DNA of 64,000 nucleotides from Turritopsis dohrnii (GCA_027922465.2 BQMF02000162.1:806001-870000); one strand, 5' to 3'. Counted from the first letter of the stretch, positions 1 to 12,106 are shown. The notes: generated from the letters alone by a model not told the origin. Numbers and translations are program-made.

Positions 1-683
1 GTGCATTTAGCTTTGAATGTAGTAATATCAAAATGTTTCTTGGGCGTTTATTAACAAGGTAGATATCGCAGAGGAACATAGTTGCGCCCGATCTTGGTTG
101 CTAAAAGTTTACTGGATTTAACGCCAATAAAATGGGTGGATGGTGTTGTTACTGTGGAAATAGTAGGTCTAAAGCAACCTCGTACCAGGGTTTCTTACCT
201 TTCTTACCAGCTCATCAACTTTCCATTCAACAGATTTTTGCTTTTTCTTTTTGGTGTCTCAACAGACTTATTCTGTTGACTCGCAGTGAGACAATTGTGA
301 GTCATTATCAGTCAGATTAACAATTGATTGCAAGCTACAGTAGAATAGGAAAAAAAATCGAGGCATAAATTATTCATGTATTTCATAAAAACCATCTGTT
401 TCTCTGAACAGGGTGTCAAAATGTTAAACTTAAATCCGGAGACTACTTTTTACTCAGTGGGCAAAATAGCCAAAAGCCTCTGCGATGAAGAGTATTTTCA
501 TTAAAATAGTATACATATTATTTGAGCAGAAATGTATTCCTCCATTTTTCAACAAATTTGACTTCTAAGAATTTCTTCATAAGCAACAATGATTGCAAAA
601 ATATTTCCTAAGACTTTTATCCCATCAATGAATATGGACGTAGCCTATCAAGATACCACACATTTATGTAGTGTATGCAACTT
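1..683. other. intergenic, no gene seen
   Basis: No coding exon, RNA gene or clear repeat is supported here. The short open frames have no recognisable domain and no convincing splice context. Confidence 0.5.
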
Positions 684-741
684 CGAACCCAGGGTCTCTT
701 GCCTTTTCGACATACGGAAAAGGCAAGAGACCCTGGGTTCG
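684..741. repeat. near-perfect hairpin of a dispersed short repeat
   Basis: Two arms of about 25 bases are exact reverse complements around a loop of about 8 bases; the pairing continues imperfectly outward to about 679-747. Each arm carries the motif AGGCAAGAGACCCTGGGTTC. Related copies of the motif lie at about 1180-1232, 1870-1905 and 30745-30805, so this is a dispersed unit present here as a head-to-head pair. Confidence 0.7.
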
Positions 742-798
742 AGGTTGGTAATGGATGGGGCTACCCAAAGGAATTGAAACATTGTATCACATCACTTA

Positions 799-1640
799 GG
801 GGCTGATTACATGATCCGGTTAGCCGGGATGAAATTTCATCTCTCCTTACCGAGGTCTTCGTGATCAAATCTTCATTTCATACATTTCCCATCGCGATTA
901 CATGATCAAATTTTCATCCCGCCTAACCGAGATCTCCGCTATCAAGAGCCGGGGGATCTCGGTTAGGCGGGATGAAATTTTCCCATGTAATCGCTTCGTC
1001 CCGGTCCAACACCACCGGGACAAGTTTGAGGTTTGAGTATGCGTACCGTATTTTCTCGAATAAAAGCCGCGGATTCTATTTATTTTCGGAGAGAAATTTT
1101 ACGGCTCTTCTAATCCAGGGCGACTTTTATCCGGATCGTGAGATTGTAAAGAAATCATTTGAAACGTGCGGAATTACGCGCCGCCATCCGTATATCGAAA
1201 AGGCAAGAAACCCTGGGTTCGAGGTTGAACAAGTGATGTCAACAAAACCCAGCTAGGAGCATCAGATAGAGGAACCTTGGAATTTATAGGAATTCCCACC
1301 GTTGATGATGGTGATGTAAACTTAGCAGTAGAAAATTTAAAAGATGTAACTGATTTTATATTGATTGAAGAAGATGAAATAGAAATATTAGTTTACAAAA
1401 AACAAATTGTTATTTCATGTTATCTGAAAATAAATGCGGCTTCTATTAAATTTTCTTGACGAAATTTTGCGGCTTCTAATAGAGGGGCGGCTTTAATTCG
1501 AGAAAATACGGTAGTTAGTTTTGTCCCATCGTCCCGCCTAAACGGGATGAAAATTTAGCATATAACACTGAGTTGAAATTCATCTCGGCAAGGCGGGATG
1601 AAATTTTATCCCGTCTAACCAGGCTCATGTAATCAGCCCC
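799..1640. mobile_element. PIF/Harbinger-type MITE (TTA target duplication)
   Basis: The ends are GGGGCTGATTACATGA at the left and its complement at the right, flanked by TTA at 796-798 and 1641-1643. A 3-bp TTA/TAA duplication is characteristic of PIF/Harbinger. Sub-terminal sequence repeats GGCGGGATGAAATTT-like units in both orientations. No transposase is encoded. A second MITE and a copy of the CCCTGGGTTCGAGGTTG repeat are inserted inside. Confidence 0.75.
1046..1511. mobile_element. nested TA-flanked MITE
   Basis: It sits inside the MITE at 799-1640. The ends CCGTATTTTCTCGAATAAAA and the complementary TTCGAGAAAATACGG are flanked by TA at 1044-1045 and 1512-1513, the target duplication of Tc1/mariner elements. 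A related element with ends CCGTATTTCCTCTAATAAAC lies at 25813-26184. It is non-coding. Confidence 0.7.
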
Positions 1641-2365
1641 TTAGAGGAGAATGGTCAGTTTTTACGATCTTAGTAAACGGTCATTGTTTGTTTCGACGAA
1701 TAGTTAATCGATATTTCCTGTAGAATTGTAAGCACAAGCCAATCAAACTGCAGGAAAATTCTGCATGGGGAGCGCCTTGTGTTGAAAACCGGCTTTATAC
1801 AGAGCAAGCAAAATATAGCGTGAAAATGAGGATTCCGACAAAATTAATTCAAAATTCTCAGGCTCTTTTTCCGACAAGAGAGAACCTGGGTTCGAAGTTG
1901 TTGGTGTTGGATTTTTATAAGCAGCCAATCCAGTGATTGACTCTGTAAGGACACTAAAAGGGACTTTGAGCATCCCATGAATTCAGATCATATATAAAAC
2001 TCGGGTATCTTTGCCAGAGGAAACGTTTCCAACACAGCGAATAGTAGAACACGCATAAAACTATTGAATTTATTCTGTCACTGAGGATCGACGAATCCCC
2101 CCATGTTACGTCATGGTGACGTCATCGAAACGATTAGTAGCACGATTTAAGTACTTATTTTTTAGTTACTACTACTCTTCATATTAGCAGCTTTCTCACT
2201 TGTTGAGCGCAGTGCAATGCTACAATACAAGTGAAAAACAACAACGGTGGAGTGTCCTTGCTTTATTCTTATGTACAAAAACATGTCCTCATAAAATGAA
2301 TCTTCATCCTTTTCTTCGTTTCCTTATACGAAGGTGTTTAGGCTTCTGGACAGCTGTTCAATCAT
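1641..2365. other. intergenic spacer downstream of the snRNP gene
   Basis: Apart from a partial copy of the CCTGGGTTCGA repeat near 1885, nothing is recognised. It should contain the 3' UTR and poly(A) region of the minus-strand snRNP gene ending at 2366. Confidence 0.4.
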
Positions 2366-5300
2366 TTATTTCCTTGCGAATGTTATGGTCATTGCGTGGG
2401 TAGGTGTGATCTTGAAGCCGTTCAAATTATGTCTTGCTGTGCCAGCCTGGTCAGCATTTTCAAACTCGACAAAAGCGATGTCATTACGACCCGGTACCAA
2501 CCGTACTTCCTTGTATCCAGCGAACCTATAAAAGATTACCTTGGGTGTTATGTGCGTTTTCTCGGTAGCACGCAAGAGTCGAACAAACGATCTACAACGT
2601 AATTCGTTTATATTCCTTTGAACAAATTTTTTTTTTGCATGGCTTACTTATTTGTTTTCATTCTAGAACAATTCCCCTACCCCTGGGCAACTGCCCCCGT
2701 GTAGGTAGACCTAACCTAACTCCTACCATAACCCTACTTTGGGTAGGGGTAGAGGGGAGTGTGGCAATTGTCCAGGGGTAATTATCCAGGGGGTTATTGT
2801 TGGGGAAGGCAATAATCCGGGGGCAATTTTTCATGTTTTTTATTATGTTATATGCTACATGTTTTTATATCTTAAGGTAAAGTCGTCCAAAGCTTCCGCA
2901 TAGATAAAAAAACGTATTCCGGGGAAATTAATCCTAATATCTGTGAAGACTGGAACATTTTAAAACAATAATGTACTAGTGTACTGAAACAATTTAAAGG
3001 TATAATGTGTATGGTACAATAGGCTCTAAGAGAGTTTAAATAGGTGAGGCGCTGAAAGGGTAAAATTGACATTACTGTTGAAATAGCATGGCCAGCATCA
3101 TCTCCGTCGTTTCATCAGGAAGATTGGACAGGAACAATATCTGATTTGGAACTTCGGGTGCATTTTGTGACGCCCCACCACCTAGAAAAACAATAAAAAA
3201 ACATTATCGACCAATAATGCCTAGTTCCCACTGGGCGACGAAGGCTCGTCGCTTCACTTATCGCCGGCGATGAGCCCAGTGGAAACATGATTTAGCTCGT
3301 CGCTTTGAGTTCATCGCCGGCGACAAGCAATCTTGTCGCCCTCACCTGCGACTTTCTGACCTTTTTGAAACTATCAAAGGATTACCGATATTTTAAATAA
3401 TGGATATTTAAATTTCGCAGATAAACTTTTATTATTTGCTGTTTTTTACAAGTGCTTCTTGTAAGTATGAAATTAAAACACAACTTGAGAAGAATTTTGA
3501 AAATAGAAAAATGGGTTTTGACTCAAAAGAACGGTCTGTAGAAACTCAGAAGTATCCTTGTTTTTATGATAAGGTGGAAACAAAGAAAAATACCGAGTAA
3601 TTAATGCTTGGAAAGCTTTTTGAGGAAGCTCTCGATATAACTGAAGGTTGTCATATTTCCAAAATAATAAATAACAAAGCATGCCCGTCCTTACATCGTT
3701 CTGTTACACACTGTCACAAACCTTAAATTTTTTTCTTATATATATTGAAAGCGATGACAGGTGGGAACACACAAGCGACGAACATGGGCGATGAATATCG
3801 GACGACGAAATCTTTATCGCTTTGGGCGACAAGCTTCGTCGCCCAGTGGGAACCTGCCTTAAAATGACTTTCGGTTATTGATGATTATTCATTGTATATA
3901 CTCAGAGGAACAAAATTACCTTGAATGATTGGTACACTCTGTCGCAGTTGTTTTGCTGGTTTCTTTTTAGCTGTTGACGAAAAACAAAACACATTATGAA
4001 GGGATAAGTCATGATAGAAACTAGAGAAGCCCCCTCCGAAGCTATTAACGTTTGAGACTCTGTGATCACACTAGCATCATGAGGGACATTCCTCAAACAT
4101 GTTGGTCGCCGTTGTTGTATATATACATGTCCGGTTTTTATTCTTTGTTTGAAAACTATAATTTCCAAGCCCATATTTCATTTCATTAGTTTGATGGGTT
4201 TTTTTTGGTTTTTTTACAACATCTTCTTACAAATGTTGCAGTTTAATGTATTATACTTCATCAGGACAGACACTAACAACAACACATTCATTGAATGTGT
4301 TGTAAGCACTTGAATTTCAAGTGCTAACTATATACACTTAGAGATTACAACTCTACACTTAGGGCTTAGAACTCCTAAATGACCAGAAAATTCATAATAC
4401 TTTATCTAATATATCTTGTCAACATTTGGAGGAGTTCGAATTGTGATGATTCTGTAGCCTTTGAGAATACAATACTTCTGTCTGGTTGTTTATTATTGAG
4501 TATATACAGACTGTTAACAGAAGGGCAGTGTCCAGTGGATAGGGAAAAGTGCATATATTATGAACATCCAAAAGGCACTTTTTTAAGGAAAAGGGCAACC
4601 CGAGCTTTATTTCGGTGGGTTAAACATGTGACCCCCTTATACAAGAAGCGAAATAAATTTTCAAAAAAAAAACAACAAAAAAACATAGAGGGCAGCGTCC
4701 GAACAATGGCCTATGCTCTTTCGACCTACATTAGACTCTGGTCCACCTGTAAAAACACAATAGAGAAGGAAACCACAAAATTACTCACTCTCTTCGGCTT
4801 TTCTCTTATACTTTTTGTCTCTTGGGACGAATGTGTTATCAAGCTTGGACACCGCATCAGATTTGGACTTAGCATAAGCAATTCTCTGAAAAGCAAACAA
4901 GATACAATTGCATCACCTTTTCGGCCCCACTCGCAAAATAAAATTAAGAGGTTTAACTACCACTATAAAAAACTGTTCAAAGGTAAACCAGAGTTTGTAA
5001 TAGCCTCTACTTCAACACAATTAAGCCTGGTATCCATTAGGCAGTGTTAAGCCTAACGCAGCTAAGACGCCTTGGTGTTAACGCCTTGGTGTTAAGCTTA
5101 ACACTTTCGTAGTGGGTACCAAATTACGTTAAGGTTAGCGCCAAGGCGTTAAGCCTTAACGCACCCTAACACCATGGCGTCTAGAATGAAGATTTTAAGG
5201 CCATTAACGCCTTGCGTTAGGCCTTAACACATGAGGCGTCTAGAATGAAATCGATTTCATTCTAGACGCCTGTGTTAAGCTGTGTTAAGCATATTTCGAA

Positions 5301-5998
5301 CGTTTTAATAGCTTTCGAACGTTGGAATATTCTATTTTGTATATTGACATTACACAGAAAAATCTTTTTGTAAATAATCTGTAATGCTGAGTCGTTGAGA
5401 TAAACAAAGATGGACGACATTGCAATAGGTGAAGAAGTTAGAAAATTTCCAGCTTTGTAAGATAAGCAATGTAAAGAATACCACAAAAAAGATATATAAA
5501 AGAACTGTTGGTCAAGTGGTCTTCTTCTTCGTTTTAACATTATCATCGCCAGTAGCAATAGATAGTGCTTGTTCACAGCAGCCGTTTTTAAAAAATCTTG
5601 GAATTACTGAATTGATTATTTTTACGGTTGACTAAAGCATACATACCATTGGTTTATCATAGAAAGGAAAACCCTGCATTGATCTCAAAGCGTTTGTTGC
5701 ACTGGGAATATCCTTAAATGCTATAAATGCCTGTCCTCTCATTTTGAGCGTCTTCAATGCTACCACATCTAAAATTTCTCCGAATTGTGAAAATATAGCA
5801 TACAGGGATTTCTTCAAATCTATAAAAAAAACAATCAAACAAAAGAAATAGTGGATTAATTCAGAGATTCCTTGTATGAATCGTTTCACCATAATATATT
5901 TATAGATACCATACACGAACAGTAAACAAAATACCTTCTTTTGACAACTTCTCATTCAAATTATTGACATAGATAGTTTGGCTTGGTGGAATATCCAT
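2366..5998 (-). CDS. SNRPB2: U1A/U2B''/SNF-family spliceosomal snRNP protein, complete, six exons
   Basis: It binds U2 (and in some animals U1) snRNA stem-loops in nuclear snRNPs. Coding exons on the minus strand are 5998-5935, 5819-5647, 4885-4789, 3970-3920, 3181-3076 and 2525-2366; every junction is GT-AG and phases agree, giving 651 nt, 216 residues. The protein starts [17 protein letters not shown]1 has RNP2 at residues 8-14 (TIYVNNL) and RNP1 RGQAFIAF at 49-56, followed by the diagnostic [13 protein letters not shown] basic linker (about 98-128) leads to RRM2 with ILFLSNL (143-149) and DIAFVEF (179-185), ending ITPTHAM...ARK. The length equals Drosophila SNF and is close to human U2B'' (225); human U1A is longer, so U2B'' or the ancestral dual SNF type is favoured. 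Intron 4 is almost entirely a MITE and intron 2 carries a palindromic repeat. U2B'' versus dual U1A/U2B'' cannot be settled here. Confidence 0.95.
2660..2835. repeat. GC-richer foldback repeat
   Basis: The segment contains GGGTAGGGGTAGAGGGGAG and complementary CCCCTACCCCTGGG, with CCCCTGGGCAACTGCCCCC at one side and CCGGGGGCAATT at the other. It looks like a short inverted-repeat element in the last intron of the snRNP gene (2526-3075). Ends are not sharply defined. Confidence 0.4.
3218..3859. mobile_element. PIF/Harbinger-type MITE filling an snRNP intron
   Basis: The inverted ends share the core GTTCCCACTGGGCGACGAAG and are flanked by TAA at 3215-3217 and 3860-3862. The core resembles the terminus of the complete PIF/Harbinger at 47280-54174 (AGCTTGGTCCCCACTAC...GGCGATGAA...CTTCGTCGC), which suggests a related mobilising family. 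It occupies nearly all of the intron between coding exons 4 and 5. Confidence 0.7.
5040..5285. repeat. palindromic repeat cluster in intron 2 of the snRNP gene
   Basis: Repeated TTAAGCCTAACGC / GCGTTAAGGCTTAA units occur in both orientations. They end in a perfect 38-bp palindrome at 5234-5271 centred on AAATCGATTT. It is probably a degenerate MITE; the outer ends (GTGTTAAGC-like) and target duplication are uncertain. Confidence 0.55.
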
Positions 5999-6780
5999 AT
6001 CTTAAATATTTCTAAAATGATAGAACATCTGGCTTATATAGACATACACATACACTTGAATACACAGCCATTGCGATTGTTTGATAGGACTAGTTACAGT
6101 TTCAGGATTAAACCCAAGACTCAGGACTTTTCTAAGCTATATAAGACACATATAATACTAGCATGTAGCTTTAGCTAAAAAATGCCCCCGCATTTCAATT
6201 TGCATACACAGCAAGTTATACATTGCAATCTATACAACGGAAATGAAAATAAGTTTTGCTCGAAAACAAATGTTTTGGTTTATTGTGGGCCTGGTAAGTG
6301 GCATACTTATATGCTTAAATATTTCGACAAAGCCAGTTTTTTAGGAAGCCTCAAAGCTACTCAACACTCACTCAAAATCGTTTTAGAACTGTCTCACATT
6401 ATGATCACGAGACGAGTAGCATTTAACATTTAATTTGTAACATTTAATGCATCGAAGCTGGCATACAATAACACCCTTCATTCAAAGAGTTGACATGATG
6501 GCATCAATTGAACTTCAGGACAAACTCGATAATTGAAAAACTATTTAATCAGCCAATGGTTATTTAAAGAACAAGCAATGTTTTATGACGTCATTTCTAG
6601 TGTGTTGAAAGAACAAGGGTGAAGGGAGATCAAAAAATTAAGATTTAATGAGTAGTGTGAGTAGTGTAACCATGCAGCATAGTGTAGCAGTGGAGGTAAT
6701 TTCAAAACCAACTTGGAATATGCAAACCAAATAGATCTAAACTTAAACAGATGAAAATCTGTTCAAAACTTTGTTACTTT
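5999..6780. other. no gene seen; snRNP gene 5' flank
   Basis: This is the promoter side of the minus-strand snRNP gene. I see no supported coding exon, tRNA or obvious transposon. It is AT-rich. Confidence 0.4.
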
Positions 6781-6789
6781 TTGTTATCT

Positions 6790-7370
6790 CAGGCCTAAGA
6801 CATTCTACTCTACATGACTGAAAAATGGAGGAAAGCAATTGATGAAGGAAAGACCGTTGGAGTGTTGTTTATCGATTTTAAGAAGGCGTTTGACAGTGTG
6901 TCACACAAGGTTTTGCTGAAGAAACTAAATGGAATCGGTGTATCAGGTCAATTCAAGAATTATCTTGAAGACTACCTATCAGACAGGAGACAGTTCACGA
7001 TTGTTAATGGTGTACAGTCGAGTAAAGCAGAGGTTGAGTTCTCGGTGTTCCTCAAGGCTCTCACTTTGGACCCCTTGGTTTTTCTATTAAAGTTAATGAT
7101 ATACCGCATTGTGTGAGCTGTGATCTCGACATGTTTGCTGATGACTCAACTGCTGTTACTATTAAAAACTCTGTGGATGAAGTTGTGAACGACTTACAGA
7201 AGAATGCAACCAAATTAAATAATCATGCCATACAAAACTCACTAACTTTACATCCAGATAAATGTGAGGTACTTATAATCACTAAAAATGAGTTTCATGG
7301 CCCAATTCAACAAATCCAGATTGCTGGTAAACAAATCAGAGTTCAGATAACAAATCAGAGTTCAGAGTAA
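6790..7370 (+). pseudogene. non-LTR reverse transcriptase fragment, frameshifted
   Basis: The first part matches the RT palm of LINEs: GKTVGVLFIDFKKAFDSVSH at about 6853-6912 (motif A aspartates). The second carries MFADDSTAV at about 7131-7157 (motif C, F/YADD). Between them the GVPQGS-like motif B (7041-7060) reads in a different frame from its surroundings, so at least one frameshift separates the halves. The 5' part (endonuclease, fingers) and the C-terminal thumb are missing. It is a dead CR1/L2-like insertion. Confidence 0.8.
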
Positions 7371-9964
7371 GTATTTCACAGGACTTTCTATACCAAATAA
7401 ATTAATAATAATAAAAAGTCACACTGATGCTAATATACCTTTCAAAAAGTGTAAATAAGGCTTAACAAGTAATATCAGAAAGTATTTGCTACAAACAAAA
7501 GAAATGTGTGAACTGAAACCATGGATACATATTTTATAATCAAATACCTATTTTATAATCAAAATAAGATTCTGTAAGAGCCAAAAGAAAAAAAAAACTT
7601 TTTAAAAAAAATCTATTAGAAATCTCTGTTTCAAACTTTGATTCAAAACTAAAAATAGCCAAAGTTTACATAAAAAAAAAACAAGAAAAAAAATAGAAAG
7701 GTTTTATTGATCATGATCACACTAGGTTTGGAGGACAGTTAAAGAAGAAAAACACGAAGAACGACAATTTGTAAATATGGCTTTCTTACATACACAGGAA
7801 TCCAATTTAAATATTTTTAAGGCAAGATCTGCCAATAATCAGTGCATTGAATAAAATTAATTGAATGAAAGATTTAGAGTTAAAACATATACAAAAATAA
7901 AATGTATGGTTGGCAAAATTTCAGATTTCAAGCTGTGCTTCAAAATCCTTATCGTTCATTTCACTAAACAACACAAAAAAATCCTCATCGTTCATTTCAC
8001 TAAAACAAACACGAAAGTAATATGAAAAATGTCTAAGCAATGTTAGCATACGAACTCCCTAAAAATAACATAGTATAATATAATAATAAATTAGGAAAGA
8101 GCAGGCGATTTTTTAGTGAAAAAAAGCGTCCGCGTACCGGACGCATCCCTTGAAAAACGCCTTTTCTTAAAATGGTATTTTTCAACTTTGCCGGAAACGT
8201 TGAAAAACACGAGAATGTTAGGGGGGTCAGATGTAATAAAAACTGCCTTTTAAAGATCATCCTGTGCCCTTTTGAGTTTAATCAATGCCCTTTTAAAACT
8301 TTATGAACTGCCCTTACATAGCACACCTGTGTATGTTGTTTGTATTTATTTGAGAAATGTAACGTTGTTGAGACTTGAGACGCACGACTGAAAATTTTTC
8401 TTTCCAATAGACTCATTCATTCTCTTTGTTGTACATTATGTGAGTAAAAAAAAATCTTCGGTGATAGTGAATTAAGTGTACAGGTAAACATAGGTGCCTT
8501 TTGGTCTCTTATCGGACGCTGCCTTTTAATTCTAAAATAGGGCCTGAAGAGATACGAAAAACATTCTGTCTCCCACTTACAGTACCATGCTTTGAAATGG
8601 TAAAAAAAGCAAAGTCAGCTAATAATTGTATACCACCGTGTAACGTCTTAGAAACTTACAAAGATGTTATACTTTTGACAGTCATAATTCCCCAAACCAA
8701 ATAGAGATCCAAAGCAAAGCATCATAATTTGTCATATTTAAAAGGAAATGTTGTTTTCCTTTTCGTTTATATATAATACAGTCTATATCTGGAATAGAAT
8801 AGTGCACGAGTGTTGAATCGCTCGTGCAAAATAGTTCACGTGAGCTATTCAATTACAAAAACTCATTTTGCGCGTGCGATCATTTTTCTTATGTCAAATC
8901 ACACGAATTCTATGAATTTTCTTTATAAACAACTTAATAACGTCTTTGTTCTTTTTATCTTTCTGAAACACCTGCGTTTTGGTGATGCGTTTCATTTAAA
9001 AGCATTTGAAAGAAATAAACAATACACAAGAATTTAATTTTCGCAGAAGGTGATGTCAGTTGAATCACGCAGAATAAGGAATAACAAAAAAAGAGAAAGG
9101 GCCAGAAACTAAGAATGAATTAACTCCTTTGCAGGATGTTTACATCATCAAATGATCATTTGATCGTTTTGTAATGGTCAAATGATTTACAAATGATTTT
9201 ATTTAACAAAGGAGCCAGGTGTTGTAAAAATGAATTAAAACAACTCTTTTTTTATGCTGAACAATAATACTTTGCACGTGCAATATGAGTTTGATTAAAA
9301 CATTTTGCACGAGCAAAATAAAACTCGTGCAAAATGTTTTGCGCGTGTGCCTGCACGTGCACGTGCGATCGCACGCGTCTCCGGGTACAGACTGATAATA
9401 CATACTGTTTTCTAAAAAGTGTTCATAAGGGTTTTTAAAACGTATCAAAATGAGATTCTTCTATCTTATTTATTAAAAGATCAATGTTTTCATTTGCCAC
9501 TGTGTTTGTGTTAGTATCCGCTTGGTTGCTGTTATTGATTAAAATTCAGTGAAAAAATAAAAATCTATGTGAAAAATTGAGCAACCAAGAAACTAAGTGC
9601 TATGCTTCCGTTGTTCTTTTAGGTTTTTTTATTACAACTAGAGTGATTATGATCGTCCAATATCATAACATTTTTCAAAACCAAAGTTGGACTTTTACAA
9701 ACAATTCACCCACCCGTGAACAAAATAAAAACAATGACAATGCGTCCTTTGGAGGGTGAAATTTCACTCACTTTTCTTGAATGATGAATCTATGGGTAAT
9801 ATTATAACGCAGGATTTGCAGCTAATTGAAAGTCTGTGTGAAACATTTAACTGCATGAATAATCCAGATGAAATCAGTGCTAACAAGAACAAATTTTGTT
9901 GCTTGGAGAAAGGACACCTGGTTACGGAATTACCTTACTGTAAACTTTGGACGATTTACTCACA
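7371..9964. other. intergenic, no gene seen
   Basis: AT-rich sequence with poly-A runs near 7590-7690. Around 8800-8880 and 9270-9380 there are GCACGAG / CTCGTGCAAAAT repeats in both orientations, possibly the arms of an old foldback element. No coding exon is supported. Confidence 0.4.
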
Positions 9965-10431
9965 TACCGTCTATGTTCCTAATTACGGACAGCCTTCGTT
10001 ATTACAAACATCGATCAAAACATAATTACAACCGTCTGTAAATTAAAAACATGGCACATCCTGTACTGTCAACCAAACTGTAATAAAACAAACTTCAGAG
10101 ATAATTAAATTTATTTGAACAAATTACCTATATGCCATTTAGAATTTATTTTTCTAAACTTTAAAGATTTCTTTTAAAATAGTCTGCTCTCTTGAGAATC
10201 ATGTGTATTTTTATGAGCTCTGTGTGTACAATGGTAAAACCATTACGGATGAAAAATAATAATGGCTACCTCCATCATGAAATATTGGTAATGTCATCAT
10301 ACGGAACAAAGGGCTTAATGTTTAAAAATGAGTTGAGGAATGAAAATGATTTTAACTTTTATAGAAAGTTAATTTTCATAAATAAGTCAAATAAGTAAAG
10401 TTTTTGTATGTCAATCACAGTGGGGCAGTCT

Positions 10432-11141
10432 GGTACATATCTCTAAAACGACTGGTAGCCTTGTGGTAGAGTGCTCGCTTCCTGTTCGGGAGGTCGCGGG
10501 CTCAATCCCCGACCGAGTCATGCCAGCGACTATAACAGTGTGAATCAATCTTCTCTGCTTAGCACTCAGCAAGAGAGTAGGAATGATGTCTAGGGTGGTT
10601 GTCTAGTTGAGCGGTTCCTGTCATTACAGCTTCCGTAGCCCAAATGGGGGCTTTAAATGCTCTAGGACCTCCTTCGCAGGATCCTCATTGATAACAGTAC
10701 CTTACGGAACTGAAGAGGCTATCCTGGGTAAACATTCCAAACATTTCCATATGGGGAAGAATTTCCAAGGAAAAAAAACTAAGGCTCAAATAAGGAAATT
10801 ATTTCCAGAAAAGGAAATCAAAAACACGTTTTTCCATTTCCGAAGTTGCGCGCTGAAGACCGACCATTTAATCGAAGATTAAAACAATAGTTGGGAGATA
10901 TGTGAACTTTTATCCGGAGGTGTAAAGAAATTCGAAGACACAACTCTTTTTTGATAGGATTTCCAGATTTGGAAACAACCGAACCATAATGGTAGACTAA
11001 GCTTTGCAAACTCGTGGTCGCTTTTGTCATTGCGTTGATAGTGCTTCTAGAAAAAATTTCCTTATTTGTATTGGAACTTTCCTTTATCTGGAAACTCTTT
11101 CCCCTATGATGGAAATTATTTCCATTTTAGAGATATGTACC
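10432..11141. mobile_element. inverted-repeat element inside the left MITE copy, carrying a SINE
   Basis: The ends are GGTACATATCTCTAAAA and TTTTAGAGATATGTACC. The interior is rich in GGAAATTATTTCC-like short palindromes. A tRNA-derived SINE (10449-10739) lies just inside the left end. It is absent from the equivalent position of the right-hand MITE copy, which therefore shows an approximate unoccupied site. The target duplication is unclear. Confidence 0.6.
10449..10739 (+). mobile_element. tRNA-derived SINE, copy 1
   Basis: It starts CGACTGGTAGCCTTGTGG (A-box region), has a B-box-like GGGCTCAATCC near 10500, and continues with a tRNA-unrelated body ending CTATCCTGGGTAAACATTC. The same unit is present in reverse at 35126-35413, with a perfect B box GGTTCAATCC. 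Confidence 0.8.
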
Positions 11142-11252
11142 TAACTGAGTATTGAAATATAGGCCAATATGATTCTTCACGGTCCATTATTCTTTGAGTG
11201 TTTGTTAAATTGCTCTCTATTGCTCTGTTTCATAAAACATTTTATTCAGTTA

Positions 11253-11430
11253 TTCTTCTGGTTGAGATGTCATGTGACTGGACTTTCAGCCAATGGATTA
11301 ACTAGATTTTTGAGGGAAAACAAACACTATGGTCAAACCTTCTACCAAGTTTTTCTTCAAAACTTTTTAAAAAAAATTTAGGTGAGTGTTCTGTTTTCCC
11401 TCAACTGTGATGTCATCCTGACCAGAAGAA
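11253..11430. mobile_element. 178-bp MITE nested in the left MITE copy
   Basis: Inverted ends TTCTTCTGGTtgagatgtca and tgtcatcctgACCAGAAGAA are flanked by TA at 11251-11252 and 11431-11432. The right-hand MITE copy lacks this block and reads straight through, giving an unoccupied site. Confidence 0.7.
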
Positions 11431-11550
11431 TACATGGTGTGAACTTGGCAAGAGTGCATGTCTATTATTTTCGTGACAAGAATCTTTGTTTAATATACAT
11501 TTCGATGTCCGTGTAATAACGAAGGCTGTCTGTAATTTGGCAAGTAGATA

Positions 11551-12100
11551 GCTGAATGCATTATTATACCATTAAAGTTAAGGAAAAACTTAACATCCTG
11601 CAGTCCTCACTAAAAAAAATCAAAGTCAAACAAAGAGAACATAATTAATACATACAGTATATATTTATTATTAATTAAAAAATACGAATTTTGACGAAAC
11701 GAAGAAGGGCTGAAAAAATCAAAAAAATATAATCACTAGAATCCAATGATACTCCAAGGCATGTGTGCTTTCGTTGAATGAAAGCTATAAACTTAAAAAA
11801 AATCCCAACATGGTCGTATTGTAGCATGTCTCGCGCCTGACGGACATATTGTTCCGCAAATTAGGTTTTCTTTGGAAGATCTAGGCATAGTAGATTATAA
11901 CTGATTATTAAGTGGCAAAAAGAGGGTGTTCTAGCACAGTTGAATTTAAAGACTACCTTATTTTACAATTTTACGTTGTATTGTAAAATTCAACTAACAA
12001 CTAACTAACTTTTGAAAATTTCTGTCGTTATTTCATTATTTCATTCTGTATTTTGGCCATTTAATTGAATCTCCGCGTTTCTATAATTAAAAATGGCGTA
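11551..12100. other. spacer between nested elements, no gene seen
   Basis: AT-rich sequence between the left MITE copy and the integrase-bearing foldback element. Nothing coding is recognised. Confidence 0.4.
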
Positions 12101-12106
12101 TGCAGT

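Larger units (their letters stand above)
9967..11550. mobile_element. TA-flanked MITE, left copy, interrupted by other insertions
   Basis: It starts with CCGTCTATG...AATTACGGACAGCCTTCG after a TA at 9965-9966. It is the reverse complement of the copy at 14424-15112 over most of its length: 9967-10431, 11142-11252 and about 11431-11545 align with the right copy. The intervening stretches are later insertions, at 10432-11141 and 11253-11430. The right terminus near 11515-11550 is degenerate. Confidence 0.7.

Noticed and set aside
792..1650. CRISPR-like array
   Set aside because: The repeats are inverted and irregular, with transposon-type target duplications; the genome is eukaryotic.
4379..5050. 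Plus-strand 223-residue coding region
   Set aside because: It overlaps the well-supported minus-strand snRNP exon 3 (4789-4885) and a palindromic repeat and has no recognisable domain.
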